NCBI RefSeq assembly: GCF_028010285.1
Contig: NZ_CP116304.1
Span: forward strand, 2,682,501-2,746,500
DNA length: 64,000 bases
Direction: 5' to 3'
Source of the DNA: Pseudomonas sp. Q1-7
GTDB taxonomy: Bacteria > Pseudomonadota > Gammaproteobacteria > Pseudomonadales > Pseudomonadaceae
Below, in pieces: positions 42,305-51,137 of this stretch. The position numbers and the translations under genes were made by a program. The first letter of the stretch is position 1, and each line of letters starts with the position of its first letter. The notes below the pieces were generated by a model. That model was not told the DNA's origin. It did no database searches and saw only the letters and a list, made by a program, of their open reading frames with translations.

Positions 42305-44848
42305 ATGGGTGGCATGAAACAAGACGCGATGCCGGTAATCCGGGATCTCAAGGACTTCGATGCGCGCAGCGGCAACCTGCTGGAGCGCATGGTGTTCAAC
42401 AATCGGCTGCCGTTCGTGGTCGGCATCCTGCTGGTTACGCTGCTGCTGGGCTATATGGCCCTCACGCGGCTGGAGCTGCGTCCCAGCTTCGAGAAGATGA
42501 TTCCCCAGGGACATCCCTACATCCAGAACTTCCTGGACAACCGCAAGGCCCTGCGCGGCCTGGGCAACAGCGTCCGGGTGGTGGTGGAAAACACCGAAGG
42601 CGACATCTTCGACCCGGCCTACCTGGATGCCCTGAAACAGGTGCATGACGAGCTGTTCCTCACCCCCGGCGTCGACCGCGCCTGGATGAAGTCCCTCTGG
42701 GCGAGCGGCGTGCGCTGGACCGAGGTGACCGAGGAAGGCTTCCAGGGCGGGCCGGTGATGCCCGACGGCTACGACGGTTCCAAGGCGAGCATCGAGCAGT
42801 TGCGGCAGAACATCGCCCGCGCCGGCATCGTCGGCAGCCTGGTGGCCAATGACTTCAAGTCCACGATGCTGGTGGTGCCGCTGCTGGACCATGCCGCGGC
42901 CGGCGGCCAGGGCGTGGACTATCACGAGTTCTCCCGCACCCTCGAAGACAAGCTGCGCCTGCGTTTCGAATACGCCGGCGACAGCCAGGCCCAGGCGTCG
43001 GGCGAGGAGGGGCAGGGCGCCATCAAGGTCCGCGTGATCGGCTTCGCCAAGCTGGTGGGGGACCTGATCGACGGCCTGATGCGGGTCATGGCCTTCTTCG
43101 GCCTGGCCGTGGTCACCGCGTTCTTCATCATCCTGGCGTATACCCGCTGCCTGCGCAGCAGCCTGCTGGTGATCGCCTGCTCGCTGCTGGCGGTGGTCTG
43201 GCAGTTGGGCATCGTCGCCTGGCTCGGCTACGCGCTGGACCCCTATTCGATCCTGGTGCCGTTCCTGATCTTCGCCATCGGCGTGTCCCACGCGGCGCAG
43301 AAGATGAACGGGATCATGCAGGACATCGCCCGGGGCACCCATCGGCTGGTGGCGGCGCGCTACACCTTCCGCCGCCTGTTCCTCGCCGGGGTCACCGCCC
43401 TGCTGGCCGACGCGGTGGGCTTCGCGGTGCTGATGCTGATCGACATCCCGGTGATCCAGGACCTGGCGATCACCGCCAGTATCGGTGTAGCCGTGCTGAT
43501 CCTCACCACCCTGCTGATGATGCCGGTGGCGCTGTCCTATGTGGGCGTCGGCAAGAAGGCCGCCGAGCGCGCCTTGCGCATCGACACCAATGCCGCCGCG
43601 CACAAGGGCTTCGGGCATATCTGGGATTTCCTCGACCGCTTCACCGAAAAGCGCTGGGCGCTGGTTACCGTGTGCCTGGCTGGCGTCCTCGGCGTGGCGG
43701 GCTTCATGGTCAGCCTGCAGCTGCAGATCGGCGACCTTGACGCCGGCGCCCCGGAGCTGCGTCCGGAGTCCCGCTACAACCGCGACAACGCCTACATCAC
43801 CAGCCACTACGCGCTGTCCAGCGACCTGTTCGCGGTGATGGTGAAAACCCCGGCCGAAGGCTGCCTGAACTACCAGACCCTGATCCAGGCCGACCGTCTG
43901 GCCTGGGCCCTGCAGCAGCACCCCAACGTGCAGGCCACGGCCTCGCTGGCCAACGCAGTCCGGCAGATCACCGCCGGCACCTACGAGGGCAATCCGAAGT
44001 TCCTCAGCCTGCAACGCAACCAGGACGTGCTGAACTACGCCGCCCAGCAGGCCTCGGTGAACACGCCGGAGCTGTTCAACACCGACTGCTCGCTGATGCC
44101 GGTGATCGCCTTCCTCAAGGATCACAAGGCGCAGACGCTGGACGAGGTGGTCGCTATCGCCGATCGCTTCGCCAGCGAGAACAGCAGCGAAGATCGTCAG
44201 TTCCTCCTGGCTGCGGGCAGCGCGGGCATCGAGGCGGCGACCAACATCGTCGTGCGCGACGCCAACCGCACCATGCTGTTCTACGTCTACCTGGCGGTGA
44301 CCGTGTTCTGCCTGATTACCTTCCGCAGCTGGCGGGCGACGGTGGTGGCGCTGCTGCCGCTGGTGCTCACCTCGATACTCTGCGAGGCGCTGATGGTGGC
44401 GATGGGCATTGGCGTCAAGGTGGCCACCCTGCCGGTGATCGCCCTGGGCGTCGGCATTGGCGTGGATTACGCGCTGTACCTGCTCAGCGTGCAGTTGCAA
44501 TTCCAGCGCCAGGGCCTACCGCTGGCGGCCGCCTACAAGAAGGCGGTGTCCTTCACCGGACGGGTGGTGGCGCTGGTGGGCATCACCCTGGCCGCCGGTG
44601 TGGTGTGCTGGGCCTGGTCGCCGATCAAGTTCCAGGCCGACATGGGCATCCTGCTCACCTTCATGTTCCTCTGGAACATGATCGGCGCGCTGATCCTGAT
44701 TCCGGCGCTGTCCTACTTCCTGCTGCGCGAGCGTGACACGGCGGAGCAGCCGGTCAGCCCGGAGGGCCCGTCCCGCGAGCGCCAGGCCGCCGCGACCCTG
44801 GAAGAAGGCCCCCTGCAGGCCGAGCGGGTGGAAACGGCACAGCCTTGA
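42305..44848 (+). CDS. MMPL/RND-superfamily transporter
   Basis: This is an 847-residue inner-membrane protein with two repeats of one helix, a large periplasmic loop, and five helices (first helix at about 34-53; periplasmic domains about 60-245 and 460-655). It lacks the Asp-Asp pair style of HAE1 pumps but has polar helix-4 residues (IFAIGVSHAAQK; GVGIGVDYALYLLSV in the second half, where Asp lies as in MmpL proteins). No adaptor protein is encoded in the operon. MmpL-type proteins move lipids and hydrophobic molecules across or out of the inner membrane; with DUF1302 and DUF1329 it would form an envelope transport set. The direction is unknown. Confidence 0.87.
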   Translation: MGGMKQDAMPVIRDLKDFDARSGNLLERMVFNNRLPFVVGILLVTLLLGYMALTRLELRPSFEKMIPQGHPYIQNFLDNRKALRGLGNSVRVVVENTEGDIFDPAYLDALKQVHDELFLTPGVDRAWMKSLWASGVRWTEVTEEGFQGGPVMPDGYDGSKASIEQLRQNIARAGIVGSLVANDFKSTMLVVPLLDHAAAGGQGVDYHEFSRTLEDKLRLRFEYAGDSQAQASGEEGQGAIKVRVIGFAKLVGDLIDGLMRVMAFFGLAVVTAFFIILAYTRCLRSSLLVIACSLLAVVWQLGIVAWLGYALDPYSILVPFLIFAIGVSHAAQKMNGIMQDIARGTHRLVAARYTFRRLFLAGVTALLADAVGFAVLMLIDIPVIQDLAITASIGVAVLILTTLLMMPVALSYVGVGKKAAERALRIDTNAAAHKGFGHIWDFLDRFTEKRWALVTVCLAGVLGVAGFMVSLQLQIGDLDAGAPELRPESRYNRDNAYITSHYALSSDLFAVMVKTPAEGCLNYQTLIQADRLAWALQQHPNVQATASLANAVRQITAGTYEGNPKFLSLQRNQDVLNYAAQQASVNTPELFNTDCSLMPVIAFLKDHKAQTLDEVVAIADRFASENSSEDRQFLLAAGSAGIEAATNIVVRDANRTMLFYVYLAVTVFCLITFRSWRATVVALLPLVLTSILCEALMVAMGIGVKVATLPVIALGVGIGVDYALYLLSVQLQFQRQGLPLAAAYKKAVSFTGRVVALVGITLAAGVVCWAWSPIKFQADMGILLTFMFLWNMIGALILIPALSYFLLRERDTAEQPVSPEGPSRERQAAATLEEGPLQAERVETAQP

Positions 44849-44862
44849 GATTGGACTAATCT

Positions 44863-44916
44863 GGAAACGGGGGATCGCCGCCGGCTGTTCTGCAGCACGG
44901 CGGCGATGCCGTTTCC
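44863..44916 (+). terminator. Long two-part hairpin after the envelope operon
   Basis: GGAAACG (44863-44869) pairs with CGTTTCC (44910-44916), and inside it ATCGCCGCC (44874-44882) pairs with GGCGGCGAT (44899-44907). The structure starts 15 bases after the MMPL stop. It has no T-run, so it is a terminator or processing element between this operon and yiaW-like gene. Confidence 0.6.
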
Positions 44917-44973
44917 GGCCTGGTCGACCTGCCTGCTGCGCGACGGCCAGGGCCATGCTTCAAGGAGGGGAAC

Positions 44974-45327
44974 ATGCTCGAGTACGCGGCATTGGTCATT
45001 CTTATCTTCGTGGGGGTGGTGCTGTTTTACGGCATCATCGTGCTTCACGACATTCCCTACGAGATCGCCGTCCACCGTAATCACCCGCACCAGGACGCCA
45101 TTCATGCCGCGGGCTGGGTGAGCCTCTTCACCTTGCATGCCCTGTGGCCGTTCCTGTGGATCTGGGCGATGTTGTATCGCGAAGACCGTGGCTGGGGTTT
45201 CACCGCCGGCAAAGCGGGCAACAGCCCCCAGGCGGAACTGGCGCAACAGCTCGCCGAGTTGCGCCAGCGCATCGAGCAGATCGAAGCCCGCGCACAGGCC
45301 CCGCAACACGATGAGAAGGAGGACTGA
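44974..45327 (+). CDS. DUF3302 inner-membrane protein (YiaW-like)
   Basis: This encodes 117 residues with two transmembrane helices (about 5-24 and 47-67) separated by a short loop carrying IPYEIAVHRNHPHQDAIHAAGW, mentioned here in part because HxxPHQ is family-typical. The C-terminal tail is a charged coiled coil (LAQQLAELRQRIEQIEAR). E. coli YiaW pairs with the membrane fusion protein YiaV, and the same order is seen here with 3 bp between genes. The function of the pair is not established; a minimal efflux or envelope-stress role is proposed in the literature for relatives. Confidence 0.82.
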   Translation: MLEYAALVILIFVGVVLFYGIIVLHDIPYEIAVHRNHPHQDAIHAAGWVSLFTLHALWPFLWIWAMLYREDRGWGFTAGKAGNSPQAELAQQLAELRQRIEQIEARAQAPQHDEKED

Positions 45328-45330
45328 GCC

Positions 45331-46290
45331 ATGGACCTGTTGCTGGTGCTCACCTACACGGCCTTCTGCGTCGCCATCTTCAAGATCTTCAAGATCCCGC
45401 TGAACAAGTGGTCGGTGCCCACGGCCGTACTCGGCGGGGTGGTGCTGATCGGTGCGCTGATCTTCACCATGAACTACAACCACCCCTATTCGGAGGTGGC
45501 ACGGACCTATTTCGTCTCGGTGCCGATCGTTCCCGAGGTGTCCGGCCAGGTGGTCGAGGTGCCGGTCAAGACCAACCAGCCGCTGGAGAAGGGCGATGTG
45601 CTGTTCCGCATCGACCCGACGCCCTTCGAGAACAGGGTGAAGTCCATCCAGGCCCAACTGGTGTCGGCGCGCGCCGACCAGTCCCGCGCCCGCGAACTGG
45701 CCGCGCGCAACGTGGGCAACCGGCGTGACGTGGACCTCACCACCGCACGGGTGGATGACCTGCAGGCGCAACTCAACATCGCCGAATTCGACCTGGAAAA
45801 CACCGTGGTGAAGGCACCGAGCAAGGGCTTCGTCACCCACGTTTCGCTGCGACCCGGGGTGCGCGCGGTGAAACTGCCGCTGCGCCCGGCCATGGTGTTC
45901 ATCCCCGACGAGGGTTTCTACTTCGCAGCCTGGATGCGCCAGAACAGCCAGTTGCGCCTGACCGCGGGCGATGAAGCGGAGGTGGCCTTCGATGGCATTC
46001 CCGGCAAGGTGTTCCAGGGCAGGGTGAAGCAGGTGATCGCGGTGATCGGCGAAGGCCAGGTGCAGCCGTCCGGCACGCTGATCAGCTTTACTGGCTCGCC
46101 GCCGCCTGGGCGCGTACCGGTGATCATCGAGATCACCGACCCCGACTATGCCCAGTACGCGGCGGTGATGCCCGGCGGCTCTTACGGCCAGGCGGCGCTC
46201 TACAGCAAGCATTTCCACCATGTGGCGATCATGCGCAAGATTCTCCTGCGGATGGCGGCCTGGATGAATTACATCTTCCCCTTCCACTGA
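45331..46290 (+). CDS. HlyD-family membrane fusion protein (YiaV/YibH-like)
   Basis: This encodes 319 residues with two N-terminal helices (about 3-20 and 29-48), unlike the single anchor of most HlyD proteins. A lipoyl half-motif (VPIVPEVSGQVVEVPVKTNQ), an alpha hairpin at about 100-150, and the second lipoyl half (VKAPSKGFVTHVSLRPGVRA) follow. It is translated right after the DUF3302 gene and probably forms a complex with it in the inner membrane. Its 3' end overlaps the convergent deacetylase gene by 22 bp. Confidence 0.85.
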   Translation: MDLLLVLTYTAFCVAIFKIFKIPLNKWSVPTAVLGGVVLIGALIFTMNYNHPYSEVARTYFVSVPIVPEVSGQVVEVPVKTNQPLEKGDVLFRIDPTPFENRVKSIQAQLVSARADQSRARELAARNVGNRRDVDLTTARVDDLQAQLNIAEFDLENTVVKAPSKGFVTHVSLRPGVRAVKLPLRPAMVFIPDEGFYFAAWMRQNSQLRLTAGDEAEVAFDGIPGKVFQGRVKQVIAVIGEGQVQPSGTLISFTGSPPPGRVPVIIEITDPDYAQYAAVMPGGSYGQAALYSKHFHHVAIMRKILLRMAAWMNYIFPFH

Positions 46291-47183
46291 CCGCCGGCGG
46301 GATGCTCGGCGATCCAGTGCCGGGCGATTTCCTCGCGGCGGCAGATCCACACCCCCTCATGGCCCTGCAGGTGATCGAGGAAGCGCGCCAGGGCCATGGC
46401 GCGGGCCGGGTGACCGCTGATCCGGCCATGCAGGCCGATGCTCATCATCTTCGGTTGCCGCTCGCCTTCGGCCCAAAGGCAGTCGAAGGCGTCCCTGAGC
46501 ACACGGAGGAAATCCTCCCCCGAGGCGAAGCCGTGGGGCATCAGGTAGCGGGCGTCGTTGTTCACCAGGGTGTAGGGCAGGATCAGGTGCGGTGGCGCGC
46601 CGGGCAGCCAGTAGGGCAGGTCGTCGTTATAGGCGTCCGAGCTGTAGAGGAAGCCGCCTTCTTCGCGCAGCAGCCGGCGCGTATTGGCGCTGACCCGCCC
46701 GGTGTACCAGCCCACGGGCCGCGTGCCGCAGATTTGCTCGATCAGCTCGATGGTGCGCCGGATATGGCGGCGTTCCTCGTCTTCGGGGATGGCCCGGTAA
46801 TCCAGCCAGCGGTAGCCATGGCCGGCGACTTCATGACCGGCGGCTCGCAGCGCATGGCCGATCTGCGGCGCCAGCTCCAGGGCGCGGCCCACGGCGAAGG
46901 CGGTCAGCGGCAGGCCGCGGGCCTGGAACAGGTCAAGGAGGCGCCAGACGCCCGCCCGTGAGCCGTACTCGTAGAGACCCTCGACGCTGAGGTCGCGTTC
47001 GCCGCTGCGGGGCGGGCGGCCGGGCAGTTCATGCAGATAGGCCTCGGACTGGGCGTCGCCATTGAGCACCGTGGATTCGCCGCCTTCCTCGATATTCAGC
47101 ACGAACTGCACCGCCACCCGTGCATCGCCGGGCCAATGCGGATGAGGCGGCTTGCCGCCATAACCCAGCAGATCGCGTTCCAT
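46269..47183 (-). CDS. Polysaccharide deacetylase-family protein (PuuE allantoinase-like)
   Basis: This is a 304-residue cytoplasmic NodB-fold hydrolase of the PuuE branch: the start RDLLGYGGKPPHPHWPGDAR and the segment VQFVLNIEEGGE are shared with cofactor-independent allantoinases and N-carbamoyl-type amidohydrolases. HEVAGHGYRW corresponds to the histidine motif region, and GLHGRISGHPAR lies near the end. No purine-degradation genes are adjacent, so the substrate (allantoin or another cyclic amide) is open. ATG 47183 is chosen; a TTG at 47189 is in frame and overlaps the GNAT stop. Confidence 0.8.
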   Translation of the reverse strand: MERDLLGYGGKPPHPHWPGDARVAVQFVLNIEEGGESTVLNGDAQSEAYLHELPGRPPRSGERDLSVEGLYEYGSRAGVWRLLDLFQARGLPLTAFAVGRALELAPQIGHALRAAGHEVAGHGYRWLDYRAIPEDEERRHIRRTIELIEQICGTRPVGWYTGRVSANTRRLLREEGGFLYSSDAYNDDLPYWLPGAPPHLILPYTLVNNDARYLMPHGFASGEDFLRVLRDAFDCLWAEGERQPKMMSIGLHGRISGHPARAMALARFLDHLQGHEGVWICRREEIARHWIAEHPAGGQWKGKM

Positions 47184-47185
47184 GC

Positions 47186-48052
47186 TCAACCCAGCTCGAA
47201 GGTGGTGACGCCGAAGATGCGCTCGTGGCTGATATCCGGGAACGGGCCGAGGTACATCCGCGCGCAGCCGAAGACTTCGCTCATGCCATGGCGCTGCACC
47301 AGTGCCATGGCCTCGGGGTTGTTCTCCGGGGCATCGAGGAACAGCGGGCCGCCCGCGGCGAAGCCGGCCAGGTAGGTAAAGAGGGCTTCGGCCACGCCGG
47401 CGTCATCGGCGAACAGCGGGCCGATCTTGCAGCCGTGCTGGCAGCGCCGGACCACCCCGAACCCCGCGAGGCGGCCATCGCGCCGGCAGCCCAGGGCGAG
47501 GGCGTCGGGCTGATCGATCCAGGCCCGCAGGAACGCCGAGCGTGGCGCCGGGAAGCAGGTGCGGTCGTAGGCTTCGATATCAGCCAGCGGGAACTCCGCG
47601 AGGGGCACCACGTCTTCATCCGGCGTCCATTCCGGCGCACTGGCGATGTCCAACTGGTAGCGCAGGTTGCGATGGGAAAAGACGAAGCCGCCCCTCGCGT
47701 AGTAATCCTGCATGTCGAACACCCCATCCATGCCGATGGTCGCGCCTGGTTGCAGGCGGGCGAGCAGCCGGTCACGACGGGCGTGCCAGAGCTGGTTGCC
47801 GAGGCCGCGCCCGCGAAACGCCGGACGGACGATGAAAAACCCCATGAAACCGAATTCGCCGCCGTAGGACGTGATCGCCCCGCCGCCGATCAGCTCGCCG
47901 TCCAGTTCGGCGGCGATATAGGCCTGCGGGTCGGTCGCCCAGAACGCGTCGGCATCGTGCAGGCCGGGGTTCCAGCCCTCGCACTCGGCCCAGTCGACCA
48001 GTTGATCCAGTTCGGGGCGGAGCATGTTGCGGATCACCAGCGGGATGGACAT
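47186..48052 (-). CDS. GNAT acetyltransferase with C-terminal Acetyltransf_18-like domain
   Basis: This encodes 288 residues. The N-terminal GNAT domain has its acetyl-CoA pocket in VRPAFRGRGLGNQLW (about 75-89). The second half (about 150-285; FPAPRSAFLRAWI, GPLFADDAGVAEAL, RMYLGPFP) matches the domain often found after the GNAT fold in this subgroup. It is cytoplasmic. It lies directly upstream of the deacetylase-like gene with a start/stop junction, so the two are probably co-translated. The substrate is unknown. Confidence 0.8.
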   Translation of the reverse strand: MSIPLVIRNMLRPELDQLVDWAECEGWNPGLHDADAFWATDPQAYIAAELDGELIGGGAITSYGGEFGFMGFFIVRPAFRGRGLGNQLWHARRDRLLARLQPGATIGMDGVFDMQDYYARGGFVFSHRNLRYQLDIASAPEWTPDEDVVPLAEFPLADIEAYDRTCFPAPRSAFLRAWIDQPDALALGCRRDGRLAGFGVVRRCQHGCKIGPLFADDAGVAEALFTYLAGFAAGGPLFLDAPENNPEAMALVQRHGMSEVFGCARMYLGPFPDISHERIFGVTTFELG

Positions 48053-48130
48053 TGCCGGACACTCCTCGGCCTGGGTGGACGCTTTCGGTATAGCGCCAAC
48101 CGGGGAGGGCGGCCAGGCCGTCGGGCGGGC

Positions 48131-48532
48131 TCAGGTGTCGCGCAGCAGGTCGTGGGCGTCCAGCAGGCGCCAGGCGATCTCCGGGCGGTGCTCCAGGCCC
48201 CGGCGAATGGCCGCCGGAATCGACTGGCGGGTCTTGCGGCAGAGGCCGGGCAACGCGTCGATCCGGATATCGATGCCGCGCATGCTGCGCACTTCGCTGA
48301 AACCCGGGGCGATATGCAGGCGCACCCCCAGTTGCTCGAAAATACGCCGCTGCATGTGCTCCAGGTCATCCAGGCTGCGGATGGCCTCCAGCCGCTCCAG
48401 CAGGCGCTTCTCCTCCTGCCGGGTCAACCGCAGGATGCGCAGGTCCGCGCCGGGCGTTTCCAGCAGCGCCTCGCGCCCGCAGTCGCAGGCGCCGGGCGGG
48501 CAGGGTTGGCGGGTGGGGAATGAGGGCGTCAT
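48131..48532 (-). CDS. Conserved hypothetical protein with N-terminal cysteine cluster
   Basis: This encodes 133 residues: soluble, helical, with Cys residues grouped near the N-terminus (CPPGACDCGREAL) that could bind a metal. It contains LHIAPGFSEVRSMRGIDIRI in the middle and no membrane segment. I do not recognise the family. It stands between the GNAT and hydrolase genes on the same strand with 78- and 36-bp gaps, so it may be part of one transcript. Confidence 0.6.
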   Translation of the reverse strand: MTPSFPTRQPCPPGACDCGREALLETPGADLRILRLTRQEEKRLLERLEAIRSLDDLEHMQRRIFEQLGVRLHIAPGFSEVRSMRGIDIRIDALPGLCRKTRQSIPAAIRRGLEHRPEIAWRLLDAHDLLRDT

Positions 48533-48568
48533 GGCTACCGATCATAGCCAGCTGTCAGGCGGGCCGCA

Positions 48569-49396
48569 TCAGCCGAGGTGTTCCACCACGGCCTGGAGTA
48601 CGACGTCCGCCTTCTCCCGGTGGGGGACGTGGCCGCAGTCGCCGAGCATGAGGACCCGCGACGGGCCGTCGGTGAGCTGGGCGATCCGCTGCGGGTGCAG
48701 CGCGGAGCCGAACTCGTCCTGGTCGCCGTGGATCGCCAGCAACGGGCAGTCCAGGCGCTGCACCTCCGCTTCCAGGTTCCAGTCGGTGAAGGCGGGCGAC
48801 AGCCAGGTTTCGGTCCAGGCATCGAGCACCCAGCGGGCCTTGTCGCCATGGTATTTGGCCAGCCTCTGCAACTGGCCGTCCTGCTGGAAACCGTGCTTGG
48901 CCTCGCGGATGCCTTGCAGGGTGAGGTCTTCGACGAAGGCCTGGGCCGATTCGGTGATCAGCGCCTGGCAATGCTCCCGATGGCGGGCCGCGCAATGGAC
49001 GGCCATGCCGCCACCGACGCTGTGGCCAAAGGCGATGAACTCGCGAATGCCAAGGGCGTCCTTCAGCGCCGGGAAGTCGCGCTCGGCCTCGTCGCCGACG
49101 AAACCGACGCTCAGCTCACCGGGGTGCGCATCGGAACGGCCGAAGCCGAGCCGGTCGTAGGCCACCACCGACTTGCCGGTGACGGCGGCCAGCCGGGCGG
49201 GGAACTCCCGCCACAGCTCCACGCAACCGAGGGAGTCGTGGAAGAGCACAATGGGCGCCTCGTCGAAGGACGGGCTGAGGCGGTCCGGGCTCCAGATGCG
49301 CACGAAGAGCCGGCCATGCAGGCTGTCGATGCGCAGGTCCTGGGTGTGATGGCTGGGGCTTGGCACGGATTGCTCCAGGTCGGGGAAAGGCTGCAC
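48569..49396 (-). CDS. Alpha/beta hydrolase
   Basis: This encodes 275 residues. The nucleophile elbow GHSVGGG has Ser126, an oxyanion-type motif FHDSLG lies near 52-57, and the catalytic Asp and His are likely in HGDQDEFG and GDCGHVPH. There is no signal peptide. The start could be the GTG at 49396 or a GTG at 49366, which has a better ribosome site (GGAG six bases upstream); the extra ten residues are not conserved in type. It resembles the MhpC/proline iminopeptidase-like branch. The substrate is unknown. Confidence 0.8.
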   Translation of the reverse strand: MQPFPDLEQSVPSPSHHTQDLRIDSLHGRLFVRIWSPDRLSPSFDEAPIVLFHDSLGCVELWREFPARLAAVTGKSVVAYDRLGFGRSDAHPGELSVGFVGDEAERDFPALKDALGIREFIAFGHSVGGGMAVHCAARHREHCQALITESAQAFVEDLTLQGIREAKHGFQQDGQLQRLAKYHGDKARWVLDAWTETWLSPAFTDWNLEAEVQRLDCPLLAIHGDQDEFGSALHPQRIAQLTDGPSRVLMLGDCGHVPHREKADVVLQAVVEHLG

Positions 49397-49539
49397 AGGC
49401 TGCCAGAAAACGCCCCGCGCGGCAGCAGGGAGGAACTGCGGTCGGCGAAGTTATCCATCCGGCGTGGCGCGCACAGCCACGCCAGCCACCATCAAACAGC
49501 CCCGCTTGCGCGGGAATGCAGTTCACAGAAGTAACGGGG

Positions 49540-49660
49540 CTCGATCAGTCCCCTCGCCCCTTTGGGGAGAGGGTTAGGGAGAGGGGGAAACGACTGTTTC
49601 GCAGGGATTTCGCCCCTCTCCCCCAGCCCCTCTCCCATAAATGGGAGAGGGGAGCGAGTC
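49540..49660. repeat. Compound inverted-repeat element, possible bidirectional terminator
   Basis: A perfect 12-bp hairpin CCCCTCTCCCAT/ATGGGAGAGGGG (49627-49638/49641-49652) is joined to further CCCTCTCCC-type blocks and their complements (49551-49590), so the whole segment can fold into one long GC-rich structure. It is a widespread intergenic repeat type in Pseudomonas and relatives. It lies between the paaK end and the hydrolase start and may end the paa transcript. The remaining intergenic DNA (49397-49721) holds no gene. Confidence 0.65.
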
Positions 49661-49721
49661 ATGCGCGCGCTTAAGTGAACCGCATGACCGCCTGCGCGGG
49701 GCTTCTTCTCAGCCTTGACGC

Positions 49722-51032
49722 TTACTTGCCGCGATTGTCGTAGACGTGGCACGCCTTGCCTTCGGAACGCTTCAGCGAGTAGCAGGGACGCAGGACGATG
49801 CGCGAGCTGATGCCGATGTAGGTCTTGATGTACTTCGACAGCTCGTTGCACACGGCCTGCTGCTGGGACTCGCCCAGGCTTTCGTGTTCATGCTTGAGCT
49901 CGACATGGACTTCGATGCTGTCCAGGTTGCCGTTGCGGAACAGGTGGATTTCGTAGTTCTCGGACAGCTGCTTGACCTTCAGCACCTGCTCCTCGATCTG
50001 CGTCGGGAACACGTTCACGCCCCGGATGATCAGCATGTCGTCGCTGCGGCCGGTGATCTTGTCCATGCGCCGCATCGGCCGCGCGGTGCCCGGCAGCAGG
50101 CGGGTCAGGTCGCGGGTGCGGTAGCGGATCATCGGCAGCGCTTCCTTGGACAGCGAGGTGAACACCAGCTCGCCCATTTCGCCGTCCGGCAGCACTTCGC
50201 CGGTCACCGGGTCGATGATCTCGGGGTAGAAGTGGTCTTCCCAGATGGTCGGGCCGTCCTTGGTCTCGGCGCATTCCATCGCCACGCCCGGGCCCATGAT
50301 TTCCGACAGGCCGTAGATGTCCAGGGCGGTGATGCCCAGGCGCTCTTCGATGGCGCGGCGCAGCTCGGCGGTCCAGGGCTCGGCGCCGAAGATGCCCAGG
50401 CGCAGGGCCAGTTTGTGCGGGTCGATGCCCTGGCGCTCGATCTCGTCGGCCAGGTTCAGCATGTAGGACGGGGTGACCATGATGATGTCCGGCTGGAAAT
50501 CGCGGATCAGTTGGACCTGCTTCTCGGTCTGGCCGCCGGACATGGGGATCACGGTGCAGCCCAGGCGCTCGGCGCCGTAGTGGGCGCCGAGACCGCCGGT
50601 GAACAGGCCGTAGCCGTAGGAGATGTGCACCTTGTCGCCCTTGCGGCCGCCGGCAGCGCGGATCGAGCGCGCCACGACGTTGGCCCAGGTGTCGATGTCG
50701 TTCTGGGTGTAGCCGACCACGGTGGGTTTGCCGGTGGTGCCGCTGGAGGCATGAATGCGCACGATCTCGCTCTGCGGCACCGCGAACATGCCGAAGGGGT
50801 AGTTGTCGCGCAGGTCGCATTTGCCGGTGAAGGGGAACTTCGACAGGTCTTCGAGGGATTTCAGGTCGTCCGGGTGCACGCCTTTTTCATCGAAGCGCTG
50901 GCGGTACAGGGGGACGTTCTCGTAAGCGTGCTTCAGGCTCCAGCGCAGACGCTCCAGCTGATGCTGGCGCAGTTCGTCGACGCTGGCGGTTTCCATCGGA
51001 TCAAGCAAGGCGGTATTGGCAATCATGTTCAT
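49722..51032 (-). CDS. paaK: Phenylacetate-CoA ligase PaaK
   Basis: This is a 436-residue adenylate-forming enzyme that activates phenylacetate with ATP and CoA in the cytoplasm, the entry step of the paa catabolon. The nucleotide loop SSGTTGKPTVVGYT is at about residues 94-107, and the aromatic pocket region YGYGLFTGGLGAHYG follows. DIYGLSEIMGPG and the hinge segment RSDDMLIIRGVNVFPTQ are both typical of PaaK. Length is normal. It is the last gene of the minus-strand paaFGHIJK order, 105 bp after paaJ. Confidence 0.93.
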   Translation of the reverse strand: MNMIANTALLDPMETASVDELRQHQLERLRWSLKHAYENVPLYRQRFDEKGVHPDDLKSLEDLSKFPFTGKCDLRDNYPFGMFAVPQSEIVRIHASSGTTGKPTVVGYTQNDIDTWANVVARSIRAAGGRKGDKVHISYGYGLFTGGLGAHYGAERLGCTVIPMSGGQTEKQVQLIRDFQPDIIMVTPSYMLNLADEIERQGIDPHKLALRLGIFGAEPWTAELRRAIEERLGITALDIYGLSEIMGPGVAMECAETKDGPTIWEDHFYPEIIDPVTGEVLPDGEMGELVFTSLSKEALPMIRYRTRDLTRLLPGTARPMRRMDKITGRSDDMLIIRGVNVFPTQIEEQVLKVKQLSENYEIHLFRNGNLDSIEVHVELKHEHESLGESQQQAVCNELSKYIKTYIGISSRIVLRPCYSLKRSEGKACHVYDNRGK

Positions 51033-51137
51033 GGTTTCACTCGAATTGTTTTTGTCGTCAACAGCCAGCGCCTTCGGCTGTGAGTGCTGGGGAACAGCAT
51101 ACTCCCCATCCGTTTATGCAAACTCTGTCGATCCGTT

